A stretch of 64,000 nt of DNA, taken from positions 1,178,001 to 1,242,000 of the forward strand of contig NZ_JAHXKI010000002.1 of NCBI RefSeq assembly GCF_019392195.1. The letters run 5' to 3'. This stretch comes from Marinobacter sp. F4206 (GTDB taxonomy: Bacteria; Pseudomonadota; Gammaproteobacteria; Pseudomonadales; Oleiphilaceae). The position numbers were made by a program, and so were the translations under genes. Under the pieces are notes generated by a model. It ran no database searches, was not told the origin of the DNA, and saw only the letters and a list, made by a program, of their open reading frames with translations. Positions 1 to 7,627 of this stretch are shown piece after piece; position 1 is the first letter of the stretch, and each line of letters starts with the position of its first letter.

Positions 1-1
1 A

Positions 2-406
2 CGCGCCCTGCTGGGGATCACAGCGTTCGTGGTGGCGACCAGCCTGATCGGACTGATTGCGGTCCTGCTGACCCTGCAGGCCCAGCGTACCCACGAAATT
101 TCCATCCTGCGGGCAACAGGCGCCTCTCCAGGCCTGATTGCCGCACTGTACCTGATTGAGTGCGTGGCCCTGGCACTGGTCGCCTGCGTCCTCGCGGTGG
201 CCCTCGGGGCCCTCGCAGTATCTGCGCTCAGTCCCTGGCTGCAGGAAACCTACGGCCTTCAAACCCGGCTGCGCCCCCTTAACACCGTGGAATGGAGTCT
301 GCTCGGCGCCGTACCGCTGGCGGCGCTGCTGGTGGCCCTGATTCCGGCGGTCAGCGCCTGGCGCAAGAGCCGCGCCCTGGGCCTCGGAGACACTGCAGAG
401 GAGTGA
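2..406 (+). CDS. ABC transporter permease, FtsX-like family (C-terminal part)
   Basis: Only the last 134 codons are in the window; the frame is open from the left edge, so the start lies outside. Three hydrophobic segments are visible: one at the beginning, one around the stretch following GASPGLIAALY, and one near the C-terminus (LLGAVPLAALLVALIP). The motif EISILRATGASPG between the first two is typical of the cytoplasmic loop of FtsX/MacB/LolC-type permeases that couples to the ATPase. The family moves lipoproteins or lipids, or signals to cell-wall enzymes, from the inner membrane; which of these applies cannot be told from the fragment. The partner ATPase is presumably upstream. Confidence 0.85.
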   Translation, partial: RALLGITAFVVATSLIGLIAVLLTLQAQRTHEISILRATGASPGLIAALYLIECVALALVACVLAVALGALAVSALSPWLQETYGLQTRLRPLNTVEWSLLGAVPLAALLVALIPAVSAWRKSRALGLGDTAEE

Positions 407-508
407 CAGACGTCACGCTGGCATGGTAATGACAACCCTGTAAATTGACCAACTTAGCGTCCAGACTTATAGTTGATTGCAACCACAACAACCAATGTTG
501 GGCACGTG

Positions 509-715
509 ATGGAACAGTCCGAAGTACAGGCATTAGCGGACAAGCTGGACAAGCTGATTGAACACTGTCAGAAACTGGAGCGGGATAACGCCACCTTGCG
601 GGACTTGCAGGATGACTGGAACCGGGAACGAGCCCAGTTGATGCACAAGAATGATCTTGCGAAAAACAAGATCGAAGCCATGATTGGCCGCCTAAGGGCA
701 CTGGAGCACCACTGA
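509..715 (+). CDS. TIGR02449 family coiled-coil protein, gene preceding zapA
   Basis: A 68-residue, highly charged, all-helical protein (Leu-spaced heptads in the segment from QALADKLDKLIEH to RALEHH) with no membrane segment. Small coiled-coil proteins of this kind are annotated TIGR02449 and sit directly before zapA in Pseudomonas-like genomes. The longest frame begins at a TTG at 473, but the ATG at 509 gives the family length. Its stop codon overlaps the zapA start by one base, so the two are translationally coupled. A role as a ZapB-like division accessory is a guess from context only. Confidence 0.8.
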   Translation: MEQSEVQALADKLDKLIEHCQKLERDNATLRDLQDDWNRERAQLMHKNDLAKNKIEAMIGRLRALEHH

Positions 716-1011
716 TGTCTCAGTCATCGACCACCGTAGAGGTGAAGATTCTCGACAAGGAATATCTGGTTGCCTGCCCGGAGGAGGAACGCGAAGCCCT
801 GCTGCGCGCCGCCAGACACCTCGATAGCAAGATGCGCGAAATCCGTTCCAGTGGCAAGGTCTTCGGCACCGAGCGTATTGCCGTGATGGCGGCCCTGAAT
901 ATTACCCACGAACTGCTGGAGCGGGACACCATGTCCGACGCCACCAGCTCCCTTCTTCAGGCCATGGAGAGCAAGCTGGACAGTGCCCTGGGGGAATCCT
1001 CAGGACAGTAG
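715..1011 (+). CDS. zapA: Cell division protein ZapA
   Basis: 98 residues. The N-terminal beta-rich part (VEVKILDKEYLVACPEEER) followed by a long helix (LLRAARHLDSKMREIR and onward) is the ZapA fold. ZapA forms dimers and tetramers that crosslink FtsZ filaments at the division ring. The start codon overlaps the stop of the upstream TIGR02449 gene (TGATG). The gene order zapA - 6S RNA - ygfA downstream is the classic gammaproteobacterial arrangement and supports the call. Confidence 0.93.
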   Translation: MSQSSTTVEVKILDKEYLVACPEEEREALLRAARHLDSKMREIRSSGKVFGTERIAVMAALNITHELLERDTMSDATSSLLQAMESKLDSALGESSGQ

Positions 1012-1048
1012 GGATTCTTAACTTGTGGTAAGGGTTACAGAATCGGTA

Positions 1049-1079
1049 TTGCAATCAGCCCCGCGTGTGCCCGTATAAT
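1049..1079 (+). promoter_or_regulatory. Sigma-70-type promoter of 6S RNA
   Basis: A perfect -10 hexamer TATAAT at 1074-1079 is preceded by TTGCAA at 1049-1054 (19-nt spacer, slightly long). The expected start point near 1086-1088 coincides with the 5' end of the closing stem of the 6S RNA. Confidence 0.55.
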
Positions 1080-1087
1080 GGGATTAA

Positions 1088-1264
1088 CTTCCTGGGCTGT
1101 TCGGGATCATCGGATACGTCCTCGAGCCGATGCGCACTACCCAGGTGGCTACTTCAGGGCATTGTGAGCACGTCCCCGACAGGGGAAAGCCTAATATGTC
1201 ACAGCGGCCACCGACCTTGAACTTTGGGTTCAAGGGCCACATCCGATAACGGCAGCCCGGGAAG
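1088..1264 (+). ncRNA. ssrS: 6S RNA
   Basis: The gap between zapA and ygfA is the conserved ssrS locus. The ends pair: CCTGGGCTG at 1091-1099 is complementary over nine positions (one G-U) to CAGCCCGGG at 1253-1261, forming the closing stem of a roughly 177-nt hairpin. The segment GGTTCAAGGGCCAC (1227-1240) near the 3' end resembles the conserved 3' part of Pseudomonas-type 6S RNAs. 6S RNA mimics an open promoter and sequesters sigma-70 RNA polymerase in stationary phase. Exact ends are inferred from the pairing and the promoter, not measured. Confidence 0.85.
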
Positions 1265-1271
1265 CTTTATT

Positions 1272-1919
1272 TTGAGCCAGTTTATCGACTCCCAACCGTT
1301 CGACGCCCATCCTGATACCTGTTCACGCAGCAAGCTCCGCAAACACCTGCGCAAACGAAGACGTTCCCTGTCATACGAGCAGCAACAACAGGCCTCCGAA
1401 CACCTCGCCCTGAATCTGCTGAACAACCCCGATCTTCACCGCGCCAGACACATTGCCATTTACCTGCCGAATGACGGCGAGATCGATCCGGGCCTGTACA
1501 TGGACCTGGCCCAACGCAAGGGCATCCGCTTCTACCTGCCGGTACTTCACCCCATCCACAAAGGCAGACTGGTTTTCAGCCCCTATTCCGACGACATCGA
1601 GCTTCGACCCAATCGTTTCGGCATACCAGAACCGGCGTTCAGCAACGGACTCAGGCGCCCGGCCTGGGCCCTGGATGCCGTATTGTTTCCACTGGTGGGG
1701 TTTGACGAAAACGGGGGACGACTCGGCATGGGAGGAGGCTTTTATGACCGGACCTTTGCCTTCAGTCGGCTGCGGCCCGGGCTGGCGCCCAAACTGATCG
1801 GGCTTGCCCACGATTTTCAGAGAGTAGGGCAGTTACCCATTGAGCCTTGGGATGTGCCTCTGCACGGCGTGGTAACGGACCGGCGGTGTTACCGGTTCAG
1901 CCGCCCCTCAACTACCTGA
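1272..1919 (+). CDS. ygfA: 5-formyltetrahydrofolate cyclo-ligase
   Basis: Converts 5-formyl-THF to 5,10-methenyl-THF with ATP. Family hallmarks: the N-terminal basic stretch LRKHLRKRRRSLS, the Pro/Asp segment AIYLPNDGEIDP, and the glycine-rich substrate/phosphate motif GGRLGMGGGFYDR. No ATG start is available. The longest frame starts at TTG 1224, which lies inside 6S RNA. TTG 1272 has GGGAAG about seven bases upstream and gives about 215 residues, so it was chosen; the true start remains uncertain. It lies downstream of 6S RNA, as in E. coli and Pseudomonas, and may be expressed by read-through and processing of the 6S precursor. Confidence 0.88.
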   Translation: MSQFIDSQPFDAHPDTCSRSKLRKHLRKRRRSLSYEQQQQASEHLALNLLNNPDLHRARHIAIYLPNDGEIDPGLYMDLAQRKGIRFYLPVLHPIHKGRLVFSPYSDDIELRPNRFGIPEPAFSNGLRRPAWALDAVLFPLVGFDENGGRLGMGGGFYDRTFAFSRLRPGLAPKLIGLAHDFQRVGQLPIEPWDVPLHGVVTDRRCYRFSRPSTT

Positions 1920-2053
1920 AGCGAACTGATGGTAACGCCAGCCTGAATGCGGGGCTGGTCTTCGGAAGCGTGAAGAGACGTGAAACCGGTGATGACAAGG
2001 CCAACAGCAAATATCAGCACGATGGCTTTAATAATGTCAGGCTTGCCGCCCAT
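1889..2053 (-). CDS. Small single-span membrane or exported protein, 54 aa
   Basis: An ATG at 2053 on the minus strand is preceded by AAGGAAG with a 7-base gap, a strong ribosome site. It opens a 54-codon frame beginning MGGKPDIIKAIVLIFAVG and ending EGRLNR. Residues 10-28 are a hydrophobic span, followed by SLHASEDQ, which could be a signal-peptidase site or simply the membrane boundary; the rest is short and polar. The 3' end overlaps the end of ygfA by 31 bases on the opposite strand. No family was recognised and no function is assigned. The strong SD plus hydrophobic pattern make it a likely real gene that length filters would miss. Confidence 0.6.
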   Translation of the reverse strand: MGGKPDIIKAIVLIFAVGLVITGFTSLHASEDQPRIQAGVTISSLQVVEGRLNR

Positions 2054-2166
2054 GTCTTCGCTTCCTTCAAAGTTAGTTATTAAAATGTTTGAAAATCAGG
2101 TAGCTATTCTTGTTTCCGAGAATTAATCGAAAGATTAACACGCATCTTGAGTTTTACAATTTTTGA

Positions 2167-2204
2167 CAGGTTACCGTTCTGTAACCTTTTCATGGAGCAC
2201 GGAC
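2167..2204. repeat. Two-part repeat, copy 1 (15 bp + 8 bp)
   Basis: CAGGTTACCGTTCTG (2167-2181) followed 15 bases later by GCACGGAC (2197-2204). The same two words occur at 27325-27339 and 27345-27352, five bases apart there. In this copy GGTTAC and GTAACC also form a small hairpin around CGTTCT. Function unknown. Confidence 0.4.
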
Positions 2205-2216
2205 TCCCGCGTCGAG

Positions 2217-3752
2217 TCAGTCAGACTGGTGATTGCCGGCGCCAAGAAACAGCTGATACGCCTCATTATCGGTCATGTTCTCGTACCGGAACCCGACCTT
2301 GTCGAGCATTTGCTCGAAGTCTTTTACTTCCGAGTCGTCCACCTGGGCACCGAGCAGAACCCGGCTGTAGGCGGCGCCGTGGTTGCGGTAGTGGAACATG
2401 GAAATGTTCCAGCGGGTCCCCAGGGACATCAGGAATTTCATCAGCGCGCCCGGACGTTCCGGGAACTCGAACTGGAACACCTTTTCATTGGTGATGCTGG
2501 GTGCATGGCCGCCAACCATATGGCGGATGTGCTGCTTGGCGAGATCACTGTCGGTCAGATCGATCACACCGTAGCCGGATTCCCGTAGGTCCTGCACCAG
2601 GTCCTCGCGCCCATGGCCACCGGCCTGAATCTGGATACCAACGAAGATCGTCGCCTCATTGCGGTCAGCGAAGCGATAGTTGAACTCGGTGATGCTGCGC
2701 TTGTGCAGGGCGTTGATGAACGTCTTGAACGCCCCGGGCTTCTCCGGAATGGTCACTGCCAGGATCGCTTCGCGCTGCTCACCGATTTCGGTCCGCTCGG
2801 ACACGTAACGCAACCGGTCGAAGTTCATGTTGGCACCGCTGAGGGTGGCCACCATGTTTTCACCTTCGATCTGCTCCCGCTGGATGTACTTCTTGATGCC
2901 GGCAACACCCAGGGCGCCCGCCGGTTCAGCAATCGACCGGGTGTCCTCGAACACGTCCTTGATGGCGGCGCAGATTTCATCCGTGGAGACGGTGATCACC
3001 TCGTCGACGTGATCCTTGCAGATCTCCCACGGGTATTTGCCAATCTGTTTGACCGCCACCCCGTCGGCAAAAATGCCCACCTCATCCAGGACGACACGCT
3101 TGCCCGCCTTCATGGCTGCCTGCAGACAATTGGAATCTTCCGGCTCGACACCGATGACCTTGATCTCGGGACGCAGGTACTTGATGTAAGCCGCCATCCC
3201 GGCAATCAGGCCGCCACCGCCGACGCAGATAAAGATGGCATGGATCGGTTTGCTGAACTGCCACATGATCTCCATGGCAACCGTACCCTGCCCCGCAATG
3301 ACATCGGGATCGTCAAAGGGCGGGATGTAGGTATAGCCATGCTTCTGGATCAGTTCCTGAGCATGGGTAGCGGCTTCGTCGAAGGCATCACCCTTGAGCA
3401 CCACACGGGCACCATGGTCCCGTACCGATCGCACCTTGATCTCCGGGGTGGTCTGCGGCATGACAATCACGGCCTTGATACCCAGCTTCTTGGCCGCCAG
3501 CGCCACGCCCTGGGCATGGTTGCCGGCCGAGGCACAAATCACGCCCTTGGACTTCTGCTCCTCGGACAGTTGTGCAATCCGGTTGTACGCACCGCGAATC
3601 TTGAAAGAAAACACCGGCTGAAGGTCTTCGCGCTTGAGCATAATATTATTGCCAAACCGCTTGGACAGACTACGGGCTTCAGTCAGGGGTGTTTCGATGG
3701 CCACGTCATAGACGCGCGCATCGAGAATCTTCTTGATGTAGCGTTGCGGCAT
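2217..3752 (-). CDS. ilvA: Threonine ammonia-lyase, biosynthetic
   Basis: 511 residues, the length of biosynthetic IlvA. It deaminates threonine to 2-oxobutanoate, the first committed step to isoleucine, using PLP. The PLP lysine is in SFKIRGAYN (Lys51), the Asn-binding segment is ASAGNHAQG, and the phosphate-cradling loop is VGGGGLIAG. Two C-terminal ACT-like regulatory domains follow from about residue 325 (repeats opening AILAVTIPEKPGAFKTF and VFQFEFPERPGALMKF), the site of isoleucine/valine allostery. The gene stands alone and is divergent from rpiA, a common neighbour pair. No isoleucine leader peptide was seen upstream. Confidence 0.97.
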   Translation of the reverse strand: MPQRYIKKILDARVYDVAIETPLTEARSLSKRFGNNIMLKREDLQPVFSFKIRGAYNRIAQLSEEQKSKGVICASAGNHAQGVALAAKKLGIKAVIVMPQTTPEIKVRSVRDHGARVVLKGDAFDEAATHAQELIQKHGYTYIPPFDDPDVIAGQGTVAMEIMWQFSKPIHAIFICVGGGGLIAGMAAYIKYLRPEIKVIGVEPEDSNCLQAAMKAGKRVVLDEVGIFADGVAVKQIGKYPWEICKDHVDEVITVSTDEICAAIKDVFEDTRSIAEPAGALGVAGIKKYIQREQIEGENMVATLSGANMNFDRLRYVSERTEIGEQREAILAVTIPEKPGAFKTFINALHKRSITEFNYRFADRNEATIFVGIQIQAGGHGREDLVQDLRESGYGVIDLTDSDLAKQHIRHMVGGHAPSITNEKVFQFEFPERPGALMKFLMSLGTRWNISMFHYRNHGAAYSRVLLGAQVDDSEVKDFEQMLDKVGFRYENMTDNEAYQLFLGAGNHQSD

Positions 3753-3889
3753 AGTGCTTCCGGTGATTGATGAGTGGCTGGGAAAAACCCACAGTGTAGA
3801 AAGTTTGCACGGCAGCCGTCTATAAGCAGACCGCTCCGAAGAGCTATAATGTCGCTAAACTCATCCAGATTTCCCACCCGGAGCTTGCC

Positions 3890-4570
3890 ATGACCCAGGA
3901 CGAACTCAAAAAAGCCGTAGCGAAAGCCGCGATCGACTACATCGCACCGCGTCTCGACAGCGACAGTATTATTGGTGTCGGCACCGGCAGCACCGCCAAT
4001 TTCTTCATCGATATGCTGGCGGATATGAAAACCGAGTTTGACGGTGCCGTGGCCAGCTCCGAGGCCACGGCGGAGCGCCTGAAAAGCCATGGCATCCCGG
4101 TGTATGACCTGAACAGCGCCGGCTCGCTGGAGTTCTATGTGGACGGCGCCGATGAAGCCAATGAGCGACTGGAGCTGATCAAGGGCGGCGGCGCTGCGCT
4201 GACCCGCGAGAAGATTGTGGCGGCGGTGGCCAAGACCTTCATCTGCATTGCCGACGAATCGAAGATGGTGGGTGTACTGGGCAGCTTCCCGCTCCCCGTC
4301 GAGGTCATCCCGATGGCCCGTAGCCATGTGGGCCGGGAAATCGTAAAACTGGGGGGCGACCCGGTGTACCGGGAAGGCGTGGTCACCGACAACGGCAACA
4401 TCATTATTGATGTCCACAACCTCGACATCTCCCGTCCGATCGATATTGAAGAAAAACTGAACAACATCGTAGGCGTGGTGACCAACGGCCTGTTTGCCCG
4501 TCGCCCTGCGGACCTCCTGCTGCTTGGCACCAGCACCGGGGTGAACAGCATTCCCCGTCCGGGCGCCTGA
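3890..4570 (+). CDS. rpiA: Ribose-5-phosphate isomerase A
   Basis: 226 residues. Interconverts ribose-5-phosphate and ribulose-5-phosphate in the pentose phosphate pathway. Visible family motifs are [11 protein letters not shown] near residue 30, the catalytic region YVDGADEAN, and [17 protein letters not shown] 3890 has GGAG upstream (CCGGAGCTTGCC). A TATAAT box at 3845-3850 is a plausible -10. A strong terminator follows, so this is a single-gene unit divergent from ilvA. Confidence 0.97.
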   Translation: MTQDELKKAVAKAAIDYIAPRLDSDSIIGVGTGSTANFFIDMLADMKTEFDGAVASSEATAERLKSHGIPVYDLNSAGSLEFYVDGADEANERLELIKGGGAALTREKIVAAVAKTFICIADESKMVGVLGSFPLPVEVIPMARSHVGREIVKLGGDPVYREGVVTDNGNIIIDVHNLDISRPIDIEEKLNNIVGVVTNGLFARRPADLLLLGTSTGVNSIPRPGA

Positions 4571-4595
4571 CCGGCGTTACGCTCGGGTTCAAGCT

Positions 4596-4623
4596 AAAGC
4601 TGGCCTCCGGGCCGGCTTTTTTG
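4596..4623 (+). terminator. Intrinsic terminator after rpiA
   Basis: AAAGCTGGCC and GGCCGGCTTT pair over ten positions around a TCCG loop and are followed by a T run. Confidence 0.85.
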
Positions 4624-4641
4624 TTGTCCCAAAAATCGAAA

Positions 4642-4659
4642 ACCAAGCGCTTGCTTGGT
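4642..4659. promoter_or_regulatory. Inverted repeat, candidate TetR-type operator
   Basis: ACCAAGC (4642-4648) and GCTTGGT (4653-4659) are perfect inverted repeats around GCTT, 56 bp upstream of the acyl-CoA dehydrogenase start and in its likely promoter. Palindromes of this shape are common operators of TetR-family regulators of fatty-acid and amino-acid catabolism; the specific regulator is unknown and not encoded next door. Confidence 0.5.
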
Positions 4660-4714
4660 AGTCGAAAGTGCGCAACACTGCACTCTATGATTTCAGATCA
4701 CAGGGAGCCCCAGC

Positions 4715-5854
4715 GTGTCCGACTTCTTCAACGACATCCACGAACAGGCGCGCCTGAGCGCCCGAAAATTCATCAGCACCCATGTCCTTCCCCACATTGA
4801 CGACTGGGAAGAAGCCGGCGAATTTCCGCGGGAGCTTTACCGGCAAGCAGGCGACGCCGGCCTGCTCGGCATTGGTTTCCCGGAAGAACTCGGGGGCACC
4901 GGCGAGGGCGACATTTTCCTCCGTGTGGCAGTTTCTGAAGAGCTTATGCGATCCACCTCCGGCGGTCTGGTGGCCAGCCTCGGCTCCCTTGACATCGGCT
5001 TGCCACCGGTCGCCAAATGGGCGCGACCGGAAATCCGCGAACAGATCGTGCCACCGGTTCTTCGGGGCGAGAAGATTGCCGCCCTGGCCGTCACCGAGCC
5101 AGGCGGCGGTTCCGACGTGGCGCACCTCAAGACCCGCGCCGTCAGGGACGGCGACGATTTCGTCGTCAACGGCAGCAAGACGTTCATCACCAGCGGCCTG
5201 CGCGCCAATCACTACACCGTGGCCGTGCGCACCGGTGGCGAGGGCCACGGCGGAATCAGCCTGCTGCTGATCGACCGCGACATGCCCGGTTTTTCGACCG
5301 GCAAGAAACTACGCAAGATGGGCTGGTGGGCCAGCGACACCGCAGAGCTGTTTTTCGAGGATTGCCGGGTGCCGGCCGATCGTCTGATTGGCGCCGAAAA
5401 CGCCGGTTTCATTGCCATCATGAGCAACTTCCTGGCCGAACGCCTGAGCCTGTCGATCATGGCTTACATGACCGCCCAGCTGGCGTATGAGGCCGCCCTC
5501 GACTACGCCAACCAGCGCGAGGCCTTCGGCCGCAACCTTATCGGCTTCCAGGTTACCCGCCACAAACTGGTGGACATGGCGACTCAGATTGATGTGGCGC
5601 GGGAATACACCTACCGCTGTGCCGATCTGATGCAGGCGGGCAAGAATCCGATCAAACAGGTCGCCATGGCGAAAAATTTCTCGGTCGAGGTCTGCGAGAA
5701 GGTCACCCGGGAGGCGGTACAGATCTTTGGCGGCATGGGCTACATGCGGGAATCGGTGGTCGAACGGCTCTACCGGGACGCCAAGATCCTGTCGATCGGC
5801 GGAGGCACCACCGAAATCATGAAGGAGCTGATCAGCAAACAGCTGAAGCTCTAG
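4715..5854 (+). CDS. Acyl-CoA dehydrogenase family protein
   Basis: 379 residues with the full N-terminal helical, middle beta and C-terminal helical ACAD layout. FAD-contacting segments include AVTEPGGGSDV and NGSKTFITSG. The usual MCAD catalytic Glu position near the C-terminus reads IGGGTTEI. The conserved NFLAERLSLS contains a Glu where long-chain and isovaleryl-CoA dehydrogenases carry their base, so this is probably an LCAD/IVD-like enzyme. Substrate cannot be fixed. It would reduce ETF while introducing a 2,3 double bond. Single-gene unit preceded by a candidate TetR operator. Confidence 0.92.
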   Translation: MSDFFNDIHEQARLSARKFISTHVLPHIDDWEEAGEFPRELYRQAGDAGLLGIGFPEELGGTGEGDIFLRVAVSEELMRSTSGGLVASLGSLDIGLPPVAKWARPEIREQIVPPVLRGEKIAALAVTEPGGGSDVAHLKTRAVRDGDDFVVNGSKTFITSGLRANHYTVAVRTGGEGHGGISLLLIDRDMPGFSTGKKLRKMGWWASDTAELFFEDCRVPADRLIGAENAGFIAIMSNFLAERLSLSIMAYMTAQLAYEAALDYANQREAFGRNLIGFQVTRHKLVDMATQIDVAREYTYRCADLMQAGKNPIKQVAMAKNFSVEVCEKVTREAVQIFGGMGYMRESVVERLYRDAKILSIGGGTTEIMKELISKQLKL

Positions 5855-5902
5855 CCTGACAGGCAAGACCAACGTTTAGTTTCGAACTGCAGGAGACTTC
5901 CG

Positions 5903-5908
5903 TATAAT
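5903..5908 (+). promoter_or_regulatory. -10 element of the ppa promoter
   Basis: TATAAT at 5903-5908, with TTCGAA 16 bases upstream as a weak -35, 62 bp before the ppa start. Confidence 0.45.
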
Positions 5909-5969
5909 TGCGTCCACTTTTTAGCCGCAGTTAAACACACTATCCAAACGCACCCAGGAAGAATCGACT

Positions 5970-6497
5970 ATGCAATTCGATAACATCCCCTCAGGCAAGA
6001 ATCCGCCTGACGACATTTACGTTGCCATCGAAATCCCGGCCAACAGCTCCCCGGTCAAGTACGAACTGGACAAGGACATGGGTGCCCTGCTGGTCGATCG
6101 GTTCATGGCCACGCCAATGTTCTACCCGGCCAACTACGGGTTCATCCCCCACACCCTGGCCGACGACGGCGACCCACTGGACGTACTGGTCGTAACCCCG
6201 TACCCGGTCCAGGCCGGCTCGGTTATCCGCTGTCGTCCGGTCGGCGTCCTGAACATGGAGGACGAGGCCGGCGGCGATGCCAAACTGGTCGCGGTTCCCC
6301 ACGACAAGCTGACCACCTCCTACCATGGCGTCAAGGAAATCGATGACCTGCCGGAACTGCTGCGCGACCAGATCCAGCACTTCTTCGAGAACTACAAGAC
6401 GCTTGAGCCGGGCAAATGGGTCAAGGTGCAGGGCTGGGATAACGCCGCTGCCGCCAAGAAAGCCATCGAAGACTCGATCAAGGCCTACAAGGGCTGA
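5970..6497 (+). CDS. ppa: Inorganic pyrophosphatase
   Basis: 175 residues, a typical bacterial family I enzyme. The metal-binding signature [10 protein letters not shown] is present, along with the N-terminal [17 protein letters not shown] segment and the C-terminal [15 protein letters not shown]. Hydrolyses pyrophosphate in the cytoplasm, pulling biosynthetic reactions forward. Start ATG 5970 follows AGGAAGAATCGACT. Ends at a strong bidirectional terminator. Confidence 0.97.
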   Translation: MQFDNIPSGKNPPDDIYVAIEIPANSSPVKYELDKDMGALLVDRFMATPMFYPANYGFIPHTLADDGDPLDVLVVTPYPVQAGSVIRCRPVGVLNMEDEAGGDAKLVAVPHDKLTTSYHGVKEIDDLPELLRDQIQHFFENYKTLEPGKWVKVQGWDNAAAAKKAIEDSIKAYKG

Positions 6498-6516
6498 TCA
6501 ACCCGTCTTCGAAGCA

Positions 6517-6548
6517 CAAAAAAACCGGGCAAAAGCCCGGTTTTTTTG
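6517..6548. terminator. Bidirectional intrinsic terminator between ppa and the DUF2333 gene
   Basis: ACCGGGC and GCCCGGT pair around AAAA with an A run before and T run after, so it can serve both convergent genes. Confidence 0.9.
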
Positions 6549-6568
6549 TTTTCGAGAGTGCTTTCGTC

Positions 6569-7621
6569 TTAGCCCCGAGACAGCAGATCCCGCATGTCGC
6601 TGATGGCTGCGTTGGCCCGGGACAGGTAGGCAGCCATGGTCAGGGAATGGTTAGCCAGCACACCGAAACCGCTGCCGTTCAGCACCACTGGACTCCACAT
6701 CGAGCCCTGCGCGCCTTCCAGCTCGATAATGACCTGCTTTACGCTGGCCATGGCGTTCTTGTCCTGAAGCACCTTACGGAAATCCACCTCAATGGCCCGG
6801 AATATGTGCAGCAGTGCCCAGGAGCTGCCGCGAGCTTCGTAAAAGACGTCATCGATCCTGGTCCAGGGCGTTTGCACGTCAACCGCGCCGGTTTCTTCGG
6901 CCAGCGGATCATCCTGAATAACATTGGCAACCGCATCCGATACCGACGCTTTGCCGACGCTCTCCCCCAAGGTGCGGGACAGGCTACCGAGACGCGTTTC
7001 AAGATCGGCCAGCCAGTTGCTCAGGTTGTCCGCCCGGGCAAAGAACTGGGCATCGGGCTTTTCAGGGTCTGACAGGCGATTGAGATACCGTTTCAGCGCC
7101 CGGATCCCGCGACGATATTCGGCTTCGGTGGAGGGAATCGCCCAGCTATTGCTGTCAAAATGAAACTGAGGCTCGGCAATGGTCAGGTCACGGTCCTCCG
7201 CAGATTGGCTCTGGGATCGGCTGACGTCCTTGCGCATGGCCCGGGACAAGTCCCGAAGCTGCACCAATACGCCGTACTCCCAGTTGGGCATGTTGTCCAT
7301 CCACAGGCCCGGTGGAAAAATGTCGTTGGAGATGTAGCCGCCCGGCTTGTCGAGAAGTGTCTCGGCAATGCGGATCATGGTCACTGTGGTTGCGAACCCG
7401 GTGATCGGCTCCCGCTGCATTTCATTGGCGACCGTGCGGGTATGCTCCCGAACCGAGAAAGCGTCGGGCTCGCTGCTCCAGTACATGCCAAGGACCACGG
7501 TGACCAGAAGGTACACTACGAGCACGACCAGAATGAACTTGCCGATCATTCCGCTGCCGCCGGCGTAATCCTGAACGTCGTCTTTCTTGTCCCTGAAATA
7601 CTGTCTGAGTTTGCCTGGCAT
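6569..7621 (-). CDS. DUF2333 family membrane-anchored protein
   Basis: 350 residues. After a short basic N-terminus, one membrane span lies at about residues 26-46 (KFILVVLVVYLLVTVVLGMY); the remaining 300 residues are probably periplasmic and mostly helical. The whole length resembles the DUF2333 family of Pseudomonas and Marinobacter, which has no established biochemical role. It follows the LapD-like gene by six bases on the same strand, so the two are almost certainly co-transcribed and DUF2333 may work with c-di-GMP-controlled surface functions; that link is inference. Confidence 0.85.
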   Translation of the reverse strand: MPGKLRQYFRDKKDDVQDYAGGSGMIGKFILVVLVVYLLVTVVLGMYWSSEPDAFSVREHTRTVANEMQREPITGFATTVTMIRIAETLLDKPGGYISNDIFPPGLWMDNMPNWEYGVLVQLRDLSRAMRKDVSRSQSQSAEDRDLTIAEPQFHFDSNSWAIPSTEAEYRRGIRALKRYLNRLSDPEKPDAQFFARADNLSNWLADLETRLGSLSRTLGESVGKASVSDAVANVIQDDPLAEETGAVDVQTPWTRIDDVFYEARGSSWALLHIFRAIEVDFRKVLQDKNAMASVKQVIIELEGAQGSMWSPVVLNGSGFGVLANHSLTMAAYLSRANAAISDMRDLLSRG

Positions 7622-7627
7622 AGACTG

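Noticed and set aside
2167..2195. Small hairpin near the ilvA stop as an ilvA terminator
   Set aside because: The T run is on the plus-strand side, the wrong side for ilvA, which runs on the minus strand.
2613..3770. 385-codon open frame on the plus strand
   Set aside because: Lies exactly opposite ilvA, whose motifs are clear; the frame is a by-product of GC-rich third positions, and the translation shows no family features.
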